A DNA stretch of 64,000 bases, taken from assembly GCF_900156535.1 (NCBI RefSeq), contig NZ_FTNV01000001.1:1860001-1924000 (forward strand), given 5' to 3'. Below, piece after piece: positions 16,671 through 24,584 of this stretch (within the stretch, counting starts at the first letter, position 1; every line of letters begins with the position of its first letter). The notes below the pieces were generated by a model that worked only from the letters and a program-made list of their open reading frames with translations, was not told where the DNA came from and ran no database searches. This stretch comes from Roseovarius nanhaiticus (GTDB taxonomy: Bacteria > Pseudomonadota > Alphaproteobacteria > Rhodobacterales > Rhodobacteraceae). Position numbers and translations under genes: made by a program.

Positions 16671-18664
16671 GTCAGTCCCAGCCTTTCCTTGGATCGGCGC
16701 GCCATGGCCGAGATGATGCGATCCGCGATGATGGCGATGAAGGCGACGGCCACGCCCGCGACGATGCCTTGGCCCGTATTGGCCTTGGTCAGCGCGATAT
16801 AGACCTCCTGTCCCAGATCGCGCGTGCCGACGAGCGCGGTGATCACCAGCATCGAGAGCGCCAGCATGATCGTCTGGTTGAGACCCAGAAGCAGCGAAGG
16901 CGTAGCCAGCGGCAGCTTGACGCGCCAGAGCAGTTGCCGGGGCGTGCAGCCCGCGACCAGCCCCGCCTCGATCATCTGCGGATCGACCGACCGGACGCCA
17001 TGCGCGGCATAGCGCACGGCCGGGGCGAGGGCGTAGAGCACGACCGCGACCATCGCCGAGAACTCGCCAACGCGAAAGAGCATCACGACAGGGATGAGAT
17101 AGACAAAGCTGGGCAGCGTCTGGAGCGTGTCGATGAAAGCCCCAACCCAAGCATGCGCCCGCGCCCGCTGGCCTGCCCAGATGCCCAAGGGCACGCCGAT
17201 GGCATAGGCGATGAGCACCGAGACACCGCAGAGATAGACCGTCGTCATCGCCTCGTTCCAGAGGCCCACGCTGGCGATGAGCGCTGTCATGATCCCAGCC
17301 ATTGCCCCCAGCCGCCAGCCGCCGACGCGGCCTGCCGCAAGGCCCGCCGCGATGATGCCACAGGCCCAGGGAATGCCGGTAAAGAAGCGCTTGACCGGCA
17401 GCAGGAGCCACGTGAGGAAGAACGACTTGATCGCGTCCAGCGTGTCGAAGAACGTCACGTTGATCCAGCGCATCGCGTCCTCCCAAAAGGGGGAGGTGGT
17501 GAGGGTGAGCCGCTCGGGGTAGTCCTGCACGAAGGGGATGAAGAGACCCAGCAGATACGTGCCCGCAACGATCAGCCCGGCGGCCACCAGATAGGGATGG
17601 CGCTGGACCAGTCCCGCATCCTGCGCGGGCGCCACATCCGGCAGGCGGGTGGCGAATGCTTGGCTGACGCGGTCGAGCGCGATGGCAATGACCACGATGG
17701 CCAGCCCCGCCTCGATCCCGCCGCCGATATCGAGGCTGCGAAGCGCGCTCAGCACGTCGAAGCCAAGGCCGCCCGCGCCGATCATGGACGCGATGATCAC
17801 CATGTTGAGCGAGAGCATGATGACCTGATTGACGCCCACCATCAGCGTCGGCCCGGCCGAGGGCACCAGTACCTTCCACATCATCTGCCGCTTGGTGCAG
17901 CCCGCCATGTGACCGGCCTCGACCACCTCGGGCGGGACGGTCTGCAACGCCACCGTTGCGACGCGTACCATGGGAGGCATGGCATAGATCACCGTCGCCA
18001 CCAGCGCCGAGACGGGGCCGAAGCCGAAGAGGAAGAGGATCGGCACCAGATAGGCAAAGATCGGCACCGTCTGCATGAGGTCCAGCACCGGGCGCAACGC
18101 CCGCTCGAACCAGGGCGCGCGGTAGCACGCGATGCCGAGCGCGAGGCCGCCCATGACGCCGATGGGGACAGCTATGACGACCGAGGCCAGCGTGACCATC
18201 GCGCTTTGCCACTGGCCGAAGATGGCGAGATAGACGAAGCAGGCGCCCACAAGCGCGGCAAGGCCCCAATCCTTGGCGTAGCGCGCGATCATCACCGCCA
18301 GAGCGGTGACTGCCAGCCAGCTGAGCGGTGGCGCGATCTCGACCGCGTTCGAGCCGAGGCCAGAGATGAAGCCGTCCGCCAAAAGCGCGCGCGCGGCGTC
18401 ATAGGGGATCTCGATCAGGCCCGAGATGAACCGGGTCAGCTCACGAAAGGTAAAAAGGCCGAAGGTCGCATCTTCTAGAAGCCAGCGCATCGCGTCCGAA
18501 ATCCAGCCTTCGAAATTGATCTGCCAGCCCTTGGGAAAGCGGATGATCCAGCGTGCATCGAAAGCCTTGTAAAGCTGGAACGAATAGGATGACAGCAGCC
18601 ACGTGACCGCGAAAAGGCCCCACCAGAAAAGCGCGGCAGGCGTGGTCAGGCGCCGCCACATCAT
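16667..18664 (-). CDS. betaine/TMAO-type ABC transporter, fused double permease
   Basis: This 665-residue membrane protein contains two complete ProW-like permease domains in one chain. The EAA coupling motifs are visible twice: VEAGHMAGCTKRQMMWKVLV (about residues 230-250) and IEAGLVAGCTPRQLLWRVKL (about 560-580). Each is followed by a similar hydrophobic run beginning GVNQVIMLSLN or GLNQTIMLALS. A fused large permease of this size fits the TmoW type of marine TMAO importers as well as glycine betaine systems. It overlaps the ATPase gene before it and the kinase gene after it by four bases each. Confidence 0.9.
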   Translation of the reverse strand: MMWRRLTTPAALFWWGLFAVTWLLSSYSFQLYKAFDARWIIRFPKGWQINFEGWISDAMRWLLEDATFGLFTFRELTRFISGLIEIPYDAARALLADGFISGLGSNAVEIAPPLSWLAVTALAVMIARYAKDWGLAALVGACFVYLAIFGQWQSAMVTLASVVIAVPIGVMGGLALGIACYRAPWFERALRPVLDLMQTVPIFAYLVPILFLFGFGPVSALVATVIYAMPPMVRVATVALQTVPPEVVEAGHMAGCTKRQMMWKVLVPSAGPTLMVGVNQVIMLSLNMVIIASMIGAGGLGFDVLSALRSLDIGGGIEAGLAIVVIAIALDRVSQAFATRLPDVAPAQDAGLVQRHPYLVAAGLIVAGTYLLGLFIPFVQDYPERLTLTTSPFWEDAMRWINVTFFDTLDAIKSFFLTWLLLPVKRFFTGIPWACGIIAAGLAAGRVGGWRLGAMAGIMTALIASVGLWNEAMTTVYLCGVSVLIAYAIGVPLGIWAGQRARAHAWVGAFIDTLQTLPSFVYLIPVVMLFRVGEFSAMVAVVLYALAPAVRYAAHGVRSVDPQMIEAGLVAGCTPRQLLWRVKLPLATPSLLLGLNQTIMLALSMLVITALVGTRDLGQEVYIALTKANTGQGIVAGVAVAFIAIIADRIISAMARRSKERLGLT

Positions 18665-19692
18665 GCGGGGGCGCCAGCCCGCTGCCGCCCGATCAGTACG
18701 TCGATCACCGCCGCCGCATCCACCTGGCCCACTGGCACGCCCTTCTGCATCACGCGAAACGGGCGCTGGGCGGCCTCGACCTGATCGGCCACATCCGCAA
18801 CGCGGGACGCGGCACCCAGATCACCGGCGAAGGGGCCGGGGCCGAGAGGCGCCATGACCGCGCCAAGGCTCAGCACTTTGCCGCGCGGGATATGTTTCGT
18901 GAATTCAGCGACATAATCGGTGGCAGGGTTTAGCACCAGTTCTTCGGGCGTCGCCGTCTGCACGATGCGCCCGTCCTTCATCACCGCTATCCGGTCGGCA
19001 AGGCGGATCGCCTCGTCGAAGTCATGGGTGATGAACACGATGGTCTTGTGCAGAAGGCCTTGCAACCGCAGGAACTCGTCCTGCATCTCGCGCCGGATCA
19101 GCGGATCGAGCGCGGAAAACGGTTCGTCAAGGAACCAGATCTCGGGCTGGCCCACAAGGCTGCGGGCGATGCCGACGCGCTGCTGCTGCCCGCCGGACAA
19201 CTGACGCGGGAAGTATTGCTCGCGTCCCTTGAGGCCAACCGTTTCGATCATCTCATGCGCGCGCGCCTCGCGGGTGGTTCGCGCCACGCCCTGCACCTCG
19301 AGCGGAAAGGCCACGTTCTGCAAGACCGTCAGATGCGGCAGCAGGGCGAAGTTCTGAAAGACCATGCCGATCTTCTTGCGCCTGAGCTGCGTCAGCTGCG
19401 CGCCCGTCATGGCCAGCAGATCCTCACCGTCGAATTCGATCTTGCCGCCCGTCGGCTCGACCAGCCGCGACAGGCACCGCACCAGCGTGGATTTGCCCGA
19501 ACCCGAAAGGCCCATGATGACAAAGATCTCGCCCTCGTAAATCTCGACATTTGCGGCGCGCACGGCGCCGATCAGACCCGCCTCGCGCAGCGCGGCGTCA
19601 TCCGGGGCCGGAGTGCTGGCAAGGAGGCCGGCAGCGTCCGGGCCATAGAGCTTCCAGACGTCGCGGCAGATCAGCTTGGGGGCGCGGGGCAT
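18661..19692 (-). CDS. betaine/TMAO-type ABC transporter, ATP-binding protein
   Basis: This 343-residue ProV-like ATPase has Walker A MGLSGSGKSTLVRCL, signature LSGGQQQRVGIARSL, Walker B IWFLDEPFSALDPL and switch region FITHDFDEA. The C-terminal 70 residues after the ABC core resemble a shortened CBS-type regulatory region (VADVADQVEAAQRPFRVM). I chose the start MPRAPKLICRDVWK; the longer upstream frame reads through the intergenic hairpin and is not coding. It is the second gene of the transporter operon and is separated from the binding-protein gene by an attenuator-like hairpin. Confidence 0.92.
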   Translation of the reverse strand: MPRAPKLICRDVWKLYGPDAAGLLASTPAPDDAALREAGLIGAVRAANVEIYEGEIFVIMGLSGSGKSTLVRCLSRLVEPTGGKIEFDGEDLLAMTGAQLTQLRRKKIGMVFQNFALLPHLTVLQNVAFPLEVQGVARTTREARAHEMIETVGLKGREQYFPRQLSGGQQQRVGIARSLVGQPEIWFLDEPFSALDPLIRREMQDEFLRLQGLLHKTIVFITHDFDEAIRLADRIAVMKDGRIVQTATPEELVLNPATDYVAEFTKHIPRGKVLSLGAVMAPLGPGPFAGDLGAASRVADVADQVEAAQRPFRVMQKGVPVGQVDAAAVIDVLIGRQRAGAPA

Positions 19693-19725
19693 CGGCACCT
19701 CATGGGGCAGAGGGGTGGAGCACGA

Positions 19726-19753
19726 AAAAGCGGGGGGCAAAGCGCGCCCCCCG
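19726..19753 (-). terminator. attenuator hairpin between binding-protein and ATPase genes
   Basis: On the minus strand a G/C-only eight-base stem (CGGGGGGC with GCCCCCCG) is followed by TTTTTC. It lies between the substrate-binding gene and the ATPase gene of one operon. Partial termination here would give extra binding-protein transcript, a common arrangement for ABC importers. Confidence 0.65.
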
Positions 19754-19769
19754 TCAGTCTCAGGGAGGT

Positions 19770-20705
19770 TCAGTTGATCCAGCCATCCACCTTGGCTTCG
19801 TTGCTTGCCATCCACTCGGCGGCCACATCGTCGATGGACTTTCCGTCCAGATCCACGGCCGACACCATCGCGCCCATCTCCTCGTTGGTGAGGGTGTAGT
19901 CGCGGATGATCTCGGCGGCGCCGGGCCATTTCTCTTCGACGCCCGACCATGCGACTTTCCAGATGGGGCCAGTCGGTTTTCCGCAATCATAGGCCGCATC
20001 GGGGTTTACGCCGTGGGACGGATCCTCGTAGCATTCCTTTGAGTAAGGCGGAAATTCGACATACTTGCCCTCGTATTTCGCGGGCGCCCAATGGGGAGAA
20101 TAGAGCCAAAGTACGATCGGCGCCTCGCGCTGGTAGGCCGATTCCAGCTCGGCAAAAAGCGCGGCGTCCGTGCCCGCATGCACCACCTCGAAATCGAGCC
20201 CCAGCGCCTCGACGCGTTCTTCGTCGAAGCCGCCCCATGTGACGGGCCCGCCCAAATAACGGCCCAATGGCGCCGTTTCGGACGTGGCAAATTCGCCCGC
20301 GCAGTCCTGAAGCGCCTCCCAATTCGGCAGGCCGGGGCAGCGCTCTTCCATATAGCTGGGATACCACCATTCCTCGATTGCGATCATACCGCCTTCACCC
20401 ATGTTGACGACATTTCCGGTGGCCACGGCCTCGTCCATCGCCTCGCGGCCGGTCGTCTCCCAGATCTCCGAGGCGACGTGCAGATCGCCCGTCTTCAGCC
20501 CCGCGAATTGCGCGATGTAATCGGCCTGCACCAGCTCGACATTGTAGCCGGCTTTCTCCAGCACATTCTTGAGGATCGTCGTGTTGACGATCTGGCCGGT
20601 CCAGTCATGGGTGGTCAGGCGGATGGGGTCCTGGCTCTCGACCTCGGCCATGGCGGGGAAGGTGAATGCGGCAAGCGCGGCGGCGCAGGTGGCAATGCGT
20701 TTCAT
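19770..20705 (-). CDS. betaine/TMAO-type ABC transporter substrate-binding protein
   Basis: This 311-residue periplasmic protein of the OpuAC/ProX type starts at MKRIATCAAALAAF, with a Sec signal peptide cleaved near PAMAEVES. Family features include LTTHDWTGQIVNTTILKNVL near the N-terminus, GDLHVASEIWETTG, and several Trp/Tyr-rich stretches (IEEWWYPSYM, IVLWLYSPHWAP, KVAWSGVEEKWP) that could build an aromatic cage for a quaternary amine. Sequence style and the fused permease in the same operon recall TmoX, the TMAO-binding protein of Ruegeria, but no Tmm or Tdm enzymes are present in this window. Glycine betaine or choline therefore remain possible ligands. Confidence 0.9.
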   Translation of the reverse strand: MKRIATCAAALAAFTFPAMAEVESQDPIRLTTHDWTGQIVNTTILKNVLEKAGYNVELVQADYIAQFAGLKTGDLHVASEIWETTGREAMDEAVATGNVVNMGEGGMIAIEEWWYPSYMEERCPGLPNWEALQDCAGEFATSETAPLGRYLGGPVTWGGFDEERVEALGLDFEVVHAGTDAALFAELESAYQREAPIVLWLYSPHWAPAKYEGKYVEFPPYSKECYEDPSHGVNPDAAYDCGKPTGPIWKVAWSGVEEKWPGAAEIIRDYTLTNEEMGAMVSAVDLDGKSIDDVAAEWMASNEAKVDGWIN

Positions 20706-20904
20706 GAAATATACTCCCTGATTGGCTGCCGCGCCTCGTTTGGGTGGGTGCGACATTTATGAGTGAAGCGCAGAAATCCACATATGGCAACGCTTAATGT
20801 GGGTTTATGTTGGAAATTGCGCGAATGCCGTGGCAGACTGCCCTTGTATTCGGCGCTGCGTGTTGTATCGCCCTTCGCACCTTGTGACAGCAAAGCAGGC
20901 CGGC

Positions 20905-21681
20905 ATGGACAGCGCACATCCCACCCACCGCCAGCAAGAAATCATCGACGCGCTGCGCCGCGCGGGCGGCTCGCTGCGCGTCGGGCGGCTGGCCACCGAG
21001 ATGGGCGTCAGCGAAGAAACGGTGCGCCGCAACCTCAAGGTGCTGGCCGATGCGGGCCATGTGACCAAGATGCACGGCGGCGCGCGCCTGGCCGAGATGC
21101 CGGGCGAGGGTGATTTTCAGCACCGGCTGAGCATCGGCGCCAGCGCCAAGCAGCGCATTGCGCGGCATGTCGCGGGCATGATCCCCGATGGCAGTTCGGT
21201 TTTCCTCGATGTGGGCAGCACGACCAGCTATATCGCCGACGCGCTGCGCGATCACCGCGATCTGATGGTGGTCACCAATTCCGTCTCGGTCGCCTACAAG
21301 CTGGCGACGCGCGGCGGCAACCGCGTCTATATGGCGGGCGGGGCGCTGCGCGCGCATGATGGCGGCGCGTTTGGCGCCGAGGCGATGGCCTTTGCCCGCA
21401 ATTTCAAGACGGATCTGGCGGTGCTTTCGACTGCCGGGATCACGGCGGACAACGGCTTTATGCTGTTCGATCTGGAAGAGGCGAATTTCAGCCGCGAGAT
21501 CATCAAGGGCGCGGCCCGGCGCATCGTCGCCGCTGACGCCGCCAAGTTCGGGCGCGCGGCGCCTATTACCCTGTGCGATCCGGCCGTGATCGACACGCTG
21601 GTCACGGATGCGGCCCCGCCCGCCGATCTGGCCCGCGCGGCGCGGGACTGGTCCCTGGAGATAGAGGTGGCGGACCCATGA
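20905..21681 (+). CDS. DeoR-family transcriptional regulator
   Basis: This 258-residue repressor-type protein has an N-terminal winged helix-turn-helix (RQQEIIDALRRAGGSLRV then ATEMGVSEETVRRNLKVL) and a C-terminal DeoRC sugar-phosphate-sensing domain (FLDVGSTTSYIADAL, VVTNSVSVAYKLA, FKTDLAVLSTAGI). I prefer the start MDSAHPTHRQQ. A longer frame from 20797 exists, but its extra 36 residues lack family character. It is divergent from the betaine transporter and overlaps the phosphatase-like gene by ATGA. DeoR proteins usually sense phosphorylated sugars or similar metabolites, so it may control the downstream phosphatase and/or the divergent operon. Confidence 0.88.
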   Translation: MDSAHPTHRQQEIIDALRRAGGSLRVGRLATEMGVSEETVRRNLKVLADAGHVTKMHGGARLAEMPGEGDFQHRLSIGASAKQRIARHVAGMIPDGSSVFLDVGSTTSYIADALRDHRDLMVVTNSVSVAYKLATRGGNRVYMAGGALRAHDGGAFGAEAMAFARNFKTDLAVLSTAGITADNGFMLFDLEEANFSREIIKGAARRIVAADAAKFGRAAPITLCDPAVIDTLVTDAAPPADLARAARDWSLEIEVADP

Positions 21682-22469
21682 AGGACCGGATGACGCTAGA
21701 TCAGATCGCGGCCAGCGCCGCGCGCATCGCGGAGGCTGCCAGCGCCGTGCCGATGCGCCATTTTCGCCAAAGCGGCCTTGGCGTCGAAACCAAGGACGAC
21801 GCGGATGCCAGCCCCGTCACCATCGCCGATCGCGCCACCGAGGAGGCCATTCGCGCGGCCCTCGCGGCGGAGTTTCCCGGCCACGGCATTTTCGGCGAGG
21901 AATTCGGCACCGAAGGCTCCTTGGACGGCCCCGCCTGGATCATCGATCCGATCGACGGCACGCGGTTTTTCCTGACCGGCTATCCGGCCTTCGGGATGCT
22001 GATCGGGCATTTGCAGGCGGGCGTTCCGCAGGTGGGCGTTGTGCGCATGCCGGCCCTGAACGAGACATATCTGGGCATCAAGGACGCTGGCGCCACGCTG
22101 AACGGCGCGCCCATCCGCGCGCGCGCCACGACCGAGCTGCGCGAGGCGCGGCTGTTCATCAACGAGGCCGAGCGGCTCTTTGCCCATGATCCTGCGCTTT
22201 TCGCACGGCTTTGCACAACAGGGCATACGCGCCGCATGTCCTATGATTGCTACCCCCATGCCATGGTCGCGTCGGGGCAGATCGACGCCGTGACCGATAT
22301 CGGCCTCGAGCCTTACGACTTCTTGCCGCTCGTCCCGCTGATCGAGGCGGCGGGGGCCGTCATTACGGATTGGGAGGGACGCGCGCTGACCCTCGGCTCG
22401 GACGGGCGGGTCGTGACGGCGGCGACGCCCGCGCTGCATGCAGCACTTCTGAATGTCCTGCACGGATAG
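21678..22469 (+). CDS. inositol monophosphatase-family phosphatase (HisN-like)
   Basis: This 263-residue Mg-dependent phosphatase has the motifs ASPVTIADRATEEAI, GIFGEEFGTEG (metal ligand Glu), WIIDPIDGTRFFLTGYPAFG (the DPIDGT metal site) and the C-terminal LEPYDFLPLVPLIEAAGAVI. That last stretch, with D in place of the usual W-D-x-A pattern, is typical of the histidinol-phosphatase-like branch. The start overlaps the DeoR gene stop. Its position between a DeoR regulator and a GbdR-like regulator, next to a choline-kinase-like gene, makes a small phospho-alcohol an alternative substrate to histidinol phosphate. No other histidine genes are nearby. Confidence 0.87.
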   Translation: MKDRMTLDQIAASAARIAEAASAVPMRHFRQSGLGVETKDDADASPVTIADRATEEAIRAALAAEFPGHGIFGEEFGTEGSLDGPAWIIDPIDGTRFFLTGYPAFGMLIGHLQAGVPQVGVVRMPALNETYLGIKDAGATLNGAPIRARATTELREARLFINEAERLFAHDPALFARLCTTGHTRRMSYDCYPHAMVASGQIDAVTDIGLEPYDFLPLVPLIEAAGAVITDWEGRALTLGSDGRVVTAATPALHAALLNVLHG

Positions 22470-22538
22470 GCGCGCAGCATCTGGGCGCGCCTTTGGCACC
22501 GTGCTAGCGTGGCGCAGGTTCACAGATTGAAGGCGCAG

Positions 22539-23540
22539 ATGATGCGGTCCAGCTACATCCCCAAAGGTGCTGCCAGTTTCCGCATCGCGCGCGTCGAGGC
22601 GCCGCGCATGTTTGATTTCGTGCTGCTGCCCAAGCTGACCATGCTGGCCCTCTCGGCGGCGATCGAGCCTCTGCGCGTCGCCAACCAGATATCGCAGCAG
22701 GAGCTGTATCGTTGGCGCATCATGACGCCAGGCGGCGCGCCGGTGGTCTGTTCGAACAATATCGCTATCGTGGCCGATGCACCCCTCGGTCCGCCCGAAC
22801 GCGGCGCGCGCGTCTTTATCTGTTCGGGCGTCGAGCCGGCCGAGACGCTGGACATGAGTGTCACCAAATGGGCGGCTCGGCAGGCCGCGCATGGCGTGCC
22901 CGTGGGCGCGATCTGCACCGGAGCCTTCACCCTGGCACGTGCGGGTCTTTTGCGGGGCCGTCGCTTCACCCTCCACTGGGAGAACCAGCCCGCCTTTATC
23001 GAGGCTTGGCCGGATCTGGTGCCGACACCCAACCTTTATGAGGTGGACCGCGAGCTGATGACGGCGGCGGGCGGCTCGGCCTCGACCGATCTGATGCTGA
23101 GCGTGATCGAGGATGATTTCGGCCCGGAATTCGCGTTGACCGTCTCGGATATGTGCCTGCACGGGCGCAGCCATTCGGACCACGCGCCGCAAAAGACCGC
23201 TCATTCGGCGGCCATTGGCAGCCGCAATCGGCATCTCATCGCGGCGATCCGGCTGATGCAGCTTAACCTCGAAGAGCCGCTTGGTGTCGAGGAGATCGCG
23301 CGCGGATCCGGCATCTCCAAGCGCCAACTCGAGCGCAGCTTTGCCCAGCATACCGGCCTCAGCCCGCGGCGCTACTACACCGATCTGCGCCTCGCGCGGG
23401 CCTATTCGTTGCTGAGCGAAACGGATCTGCCCATCGCCGAGATCGCGGCCGCGACCGGATTTGGCGGCACGTCGGCCTTTGCCCGCGCATTCCGCCAGAA
23501 ATTTGACATGGCGCCGGGGAAGTTCCGCAAGCGGTGGTGA
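22539..23540 (+). CDS. GlxA/GbdR-like AraC-family regulator with DJ-1/PfpI domain
   Basis: This 333-residue activator has two parts: an N-terminal DJ-1/PfpI (GATase1-like) sensor (about 15-190; GVEPAETLDMSV, PVGAICTGAFTLARAGLLRG) and a C-terminal AraC double helix-turn-helix (about 230-330; GVEEIARGSGISKRQLERSF, LPIAEIAAATGFGGTSAFAR). The architecture is that of GbdR/CdhR/ArgR-type regulators, which respond to glycine betaine, carnitine or arginine in Pseudomonas. I chose the ATG at 22539 because AAGG lies upstream. Its closeness to the betaine-type operon makes quaternary-amine sensing a reasonable inference. Confidence 0.9.
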   Translation: MMRSSYIPKGAASFRIARVEAPRMFDFVLLPKLTMLALSAAIEPLRVANQISQQELYRWRIMTPGGAPVVCSNNIAIVADAPLGPPERGARVFICSGVEPAETLDMSVTKWAARQAAHGVPVGAICTGAFTLARAGLLRGRRFTLHWENQPAFIEAWPDLVPTPNLYEVDRELMTAAGGSASTDLMLSVIEDDFGPEFALTVSDMCLHGRSHSDHAPQKTAHSAAIGSRNRHLIAAIRLMQLNLEEPLGVEEIARGSGISKRQLERSFAQHTGLSPRRYYTDLRLARAYSLLSETDLPIAEIAAATGFGGTSAFARAFRQKFDMAPGKFRKRW

Positions 23541-23566
23541 GGGGAGGGCTTCGGCCCGGCGCGTCG

Positions 23567-24577
23567 CTAGTCCGGTGAATCGGCGGGCTCTTCCACCTTC
23601 GCCTTGCCTTCGGGCGTGTAGATGATGCGCGTATCCTCGCGGAAGTCATGCAGATCCAGCGGCCAGCGCGCGCGGGGCCAACGCATTTCCATCTGCAGCC
23701 GCCTGGGGCGAAAGACAGCCGTGTATAGCGTGCCAAAGCCCTGATCGAAGCGCGTAGAATAGAGGGGCGGACGCAGGAATGCGCCGATGAATTTCTCCTC
23801 CTCCTCGACATGCAGCGTCAATCGCTGGAGCAGGTAACGCTCGCGCTCGACCGTGGCGGTAAAGCGGGCATGACTTGCCCACTCCACCCGCTCCTGATGG
23901 TTGGTCGCCACGGCCTGATGGGTGATCACGGCGGGGCGGTCGGGCGCCATCAGTGCAGTCAGGAACTTGCGTCGGCGGTCCAGCACGGTGACATTATAGC
24001 TCATATGGGTCGGCACGCGGGCCAGAACGCGGCCCGCCTCCTCGGCGGTCTCGCAAGTCTGCAGAACGTAGCGCAGGATCAGCGGCACGCCGAACCCGTC
24101 GCCGACAACACGCCGCCCGCCGAAGGTAAGCGAGACGGCAAGCCCCGCGTCGTTGATCCCGTCCACCAGCCCCCAAAGGCCATCGGACGTGCCCATCACG
24201 GCGCGGCCCTGCCATTTTGTGCGCAGGGTCAGGCTGTCGAATGCCTTGGGCGAGTAGTCGTAATTGCGCACCATGACCGGCTCGGCACCCGGCCAGATGG
24301 CCTGGCTACACGACGAAAGGTAAGGCGGCGGGCAGTAAAAGCTGAGAAACCGCGCGGCATGGTCCGTGCCGCCTGCCAGCTCGACCAGCTGGTCATAAAG
24401 CGGCAAGAGCTCGGGCATATGCGCGCGCAGCGCCTTGTGACTGTCGAGAAAGCCCGGACGCGCCTCCGCGCCCTCACGCGCCCACCAGCGATGGTAGTCA
24501 GGCCAGTATTCGCGGAAAAGCCCGGCCCATTTCGGGCCGGGATCATCCTCGGTTATCGCGCGCCACGTCAGTTTCAT
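23567..24577 (-). CDS. C45-family Ntn hydrolase / acyltransferase-like protein
   Basis: This 336-residue protein is related to peptidase family C45, the acyl-CoA:6-aminopenicillanate acyltransferase fold that also contains the insect N-beta-alanyldopamine hydrolase Tan. The likely nucleophile is Cys90 in YLSSCSQAIWPG, followed by VMVRNYDYSP, matching the family R-N-[WFY]-D-[WY] block. MGTSDGLWGLVDGINDAGLAVSL is the next conserved strand pair. In known members the chain is cut autocatalytically before the Cys, which would release an 89-residue piece here. It is the last gene of a four-gene unit, starting eight bases beyond the ATP-grasp stop codon. It could form or hydrolyse an amide of an amine product. 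Confidence 0.82.
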   Translation of the reverse strand: MKLTWRAITEDDPGPKWAGLFREYWPDYHRWWAREGAEARPGFLDSHKALRAHMPELLPLYDQLVELAGGTDHAARFLSFYCPPPYLSSCSQAIWPGAEPVMVRNYDYSPKAFDSLTLRTKWQGRAVMGTSDGLWGLVDGINDAGLAVSLTFGGRRVVGDGFGVPLILRYVLQTCETAEEAGRVLARVPTHMSYNVTVLDRRRKFLTALMAPDRPAVITHQAVATNHQERVEWASHARFTATVERERYLLQRLTLHVEEEEKFIGAFLRPPLYSTRFDQGFGTLYTAVFRPRRLQMEMRWPRARWPLDLHDFREDTRIIYTPEGKAKVEEPADSPD

Positions 24578-24584
24578 GCAAAAG

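Noticed and set aside
16664-18478. 604-residue plus-strand frame across the double permease gene
   Set aside because: It is highly charged, His/Arg/Asp-rich antisense of membrane-helix codons with no domain.
20797-20904. 36-residue N-terminal extension of the DeoR regulator
   Set aside because: The extension has no family similarity, and the usual N-terminus with R-Q-x-x-I-I follows the later ATG.
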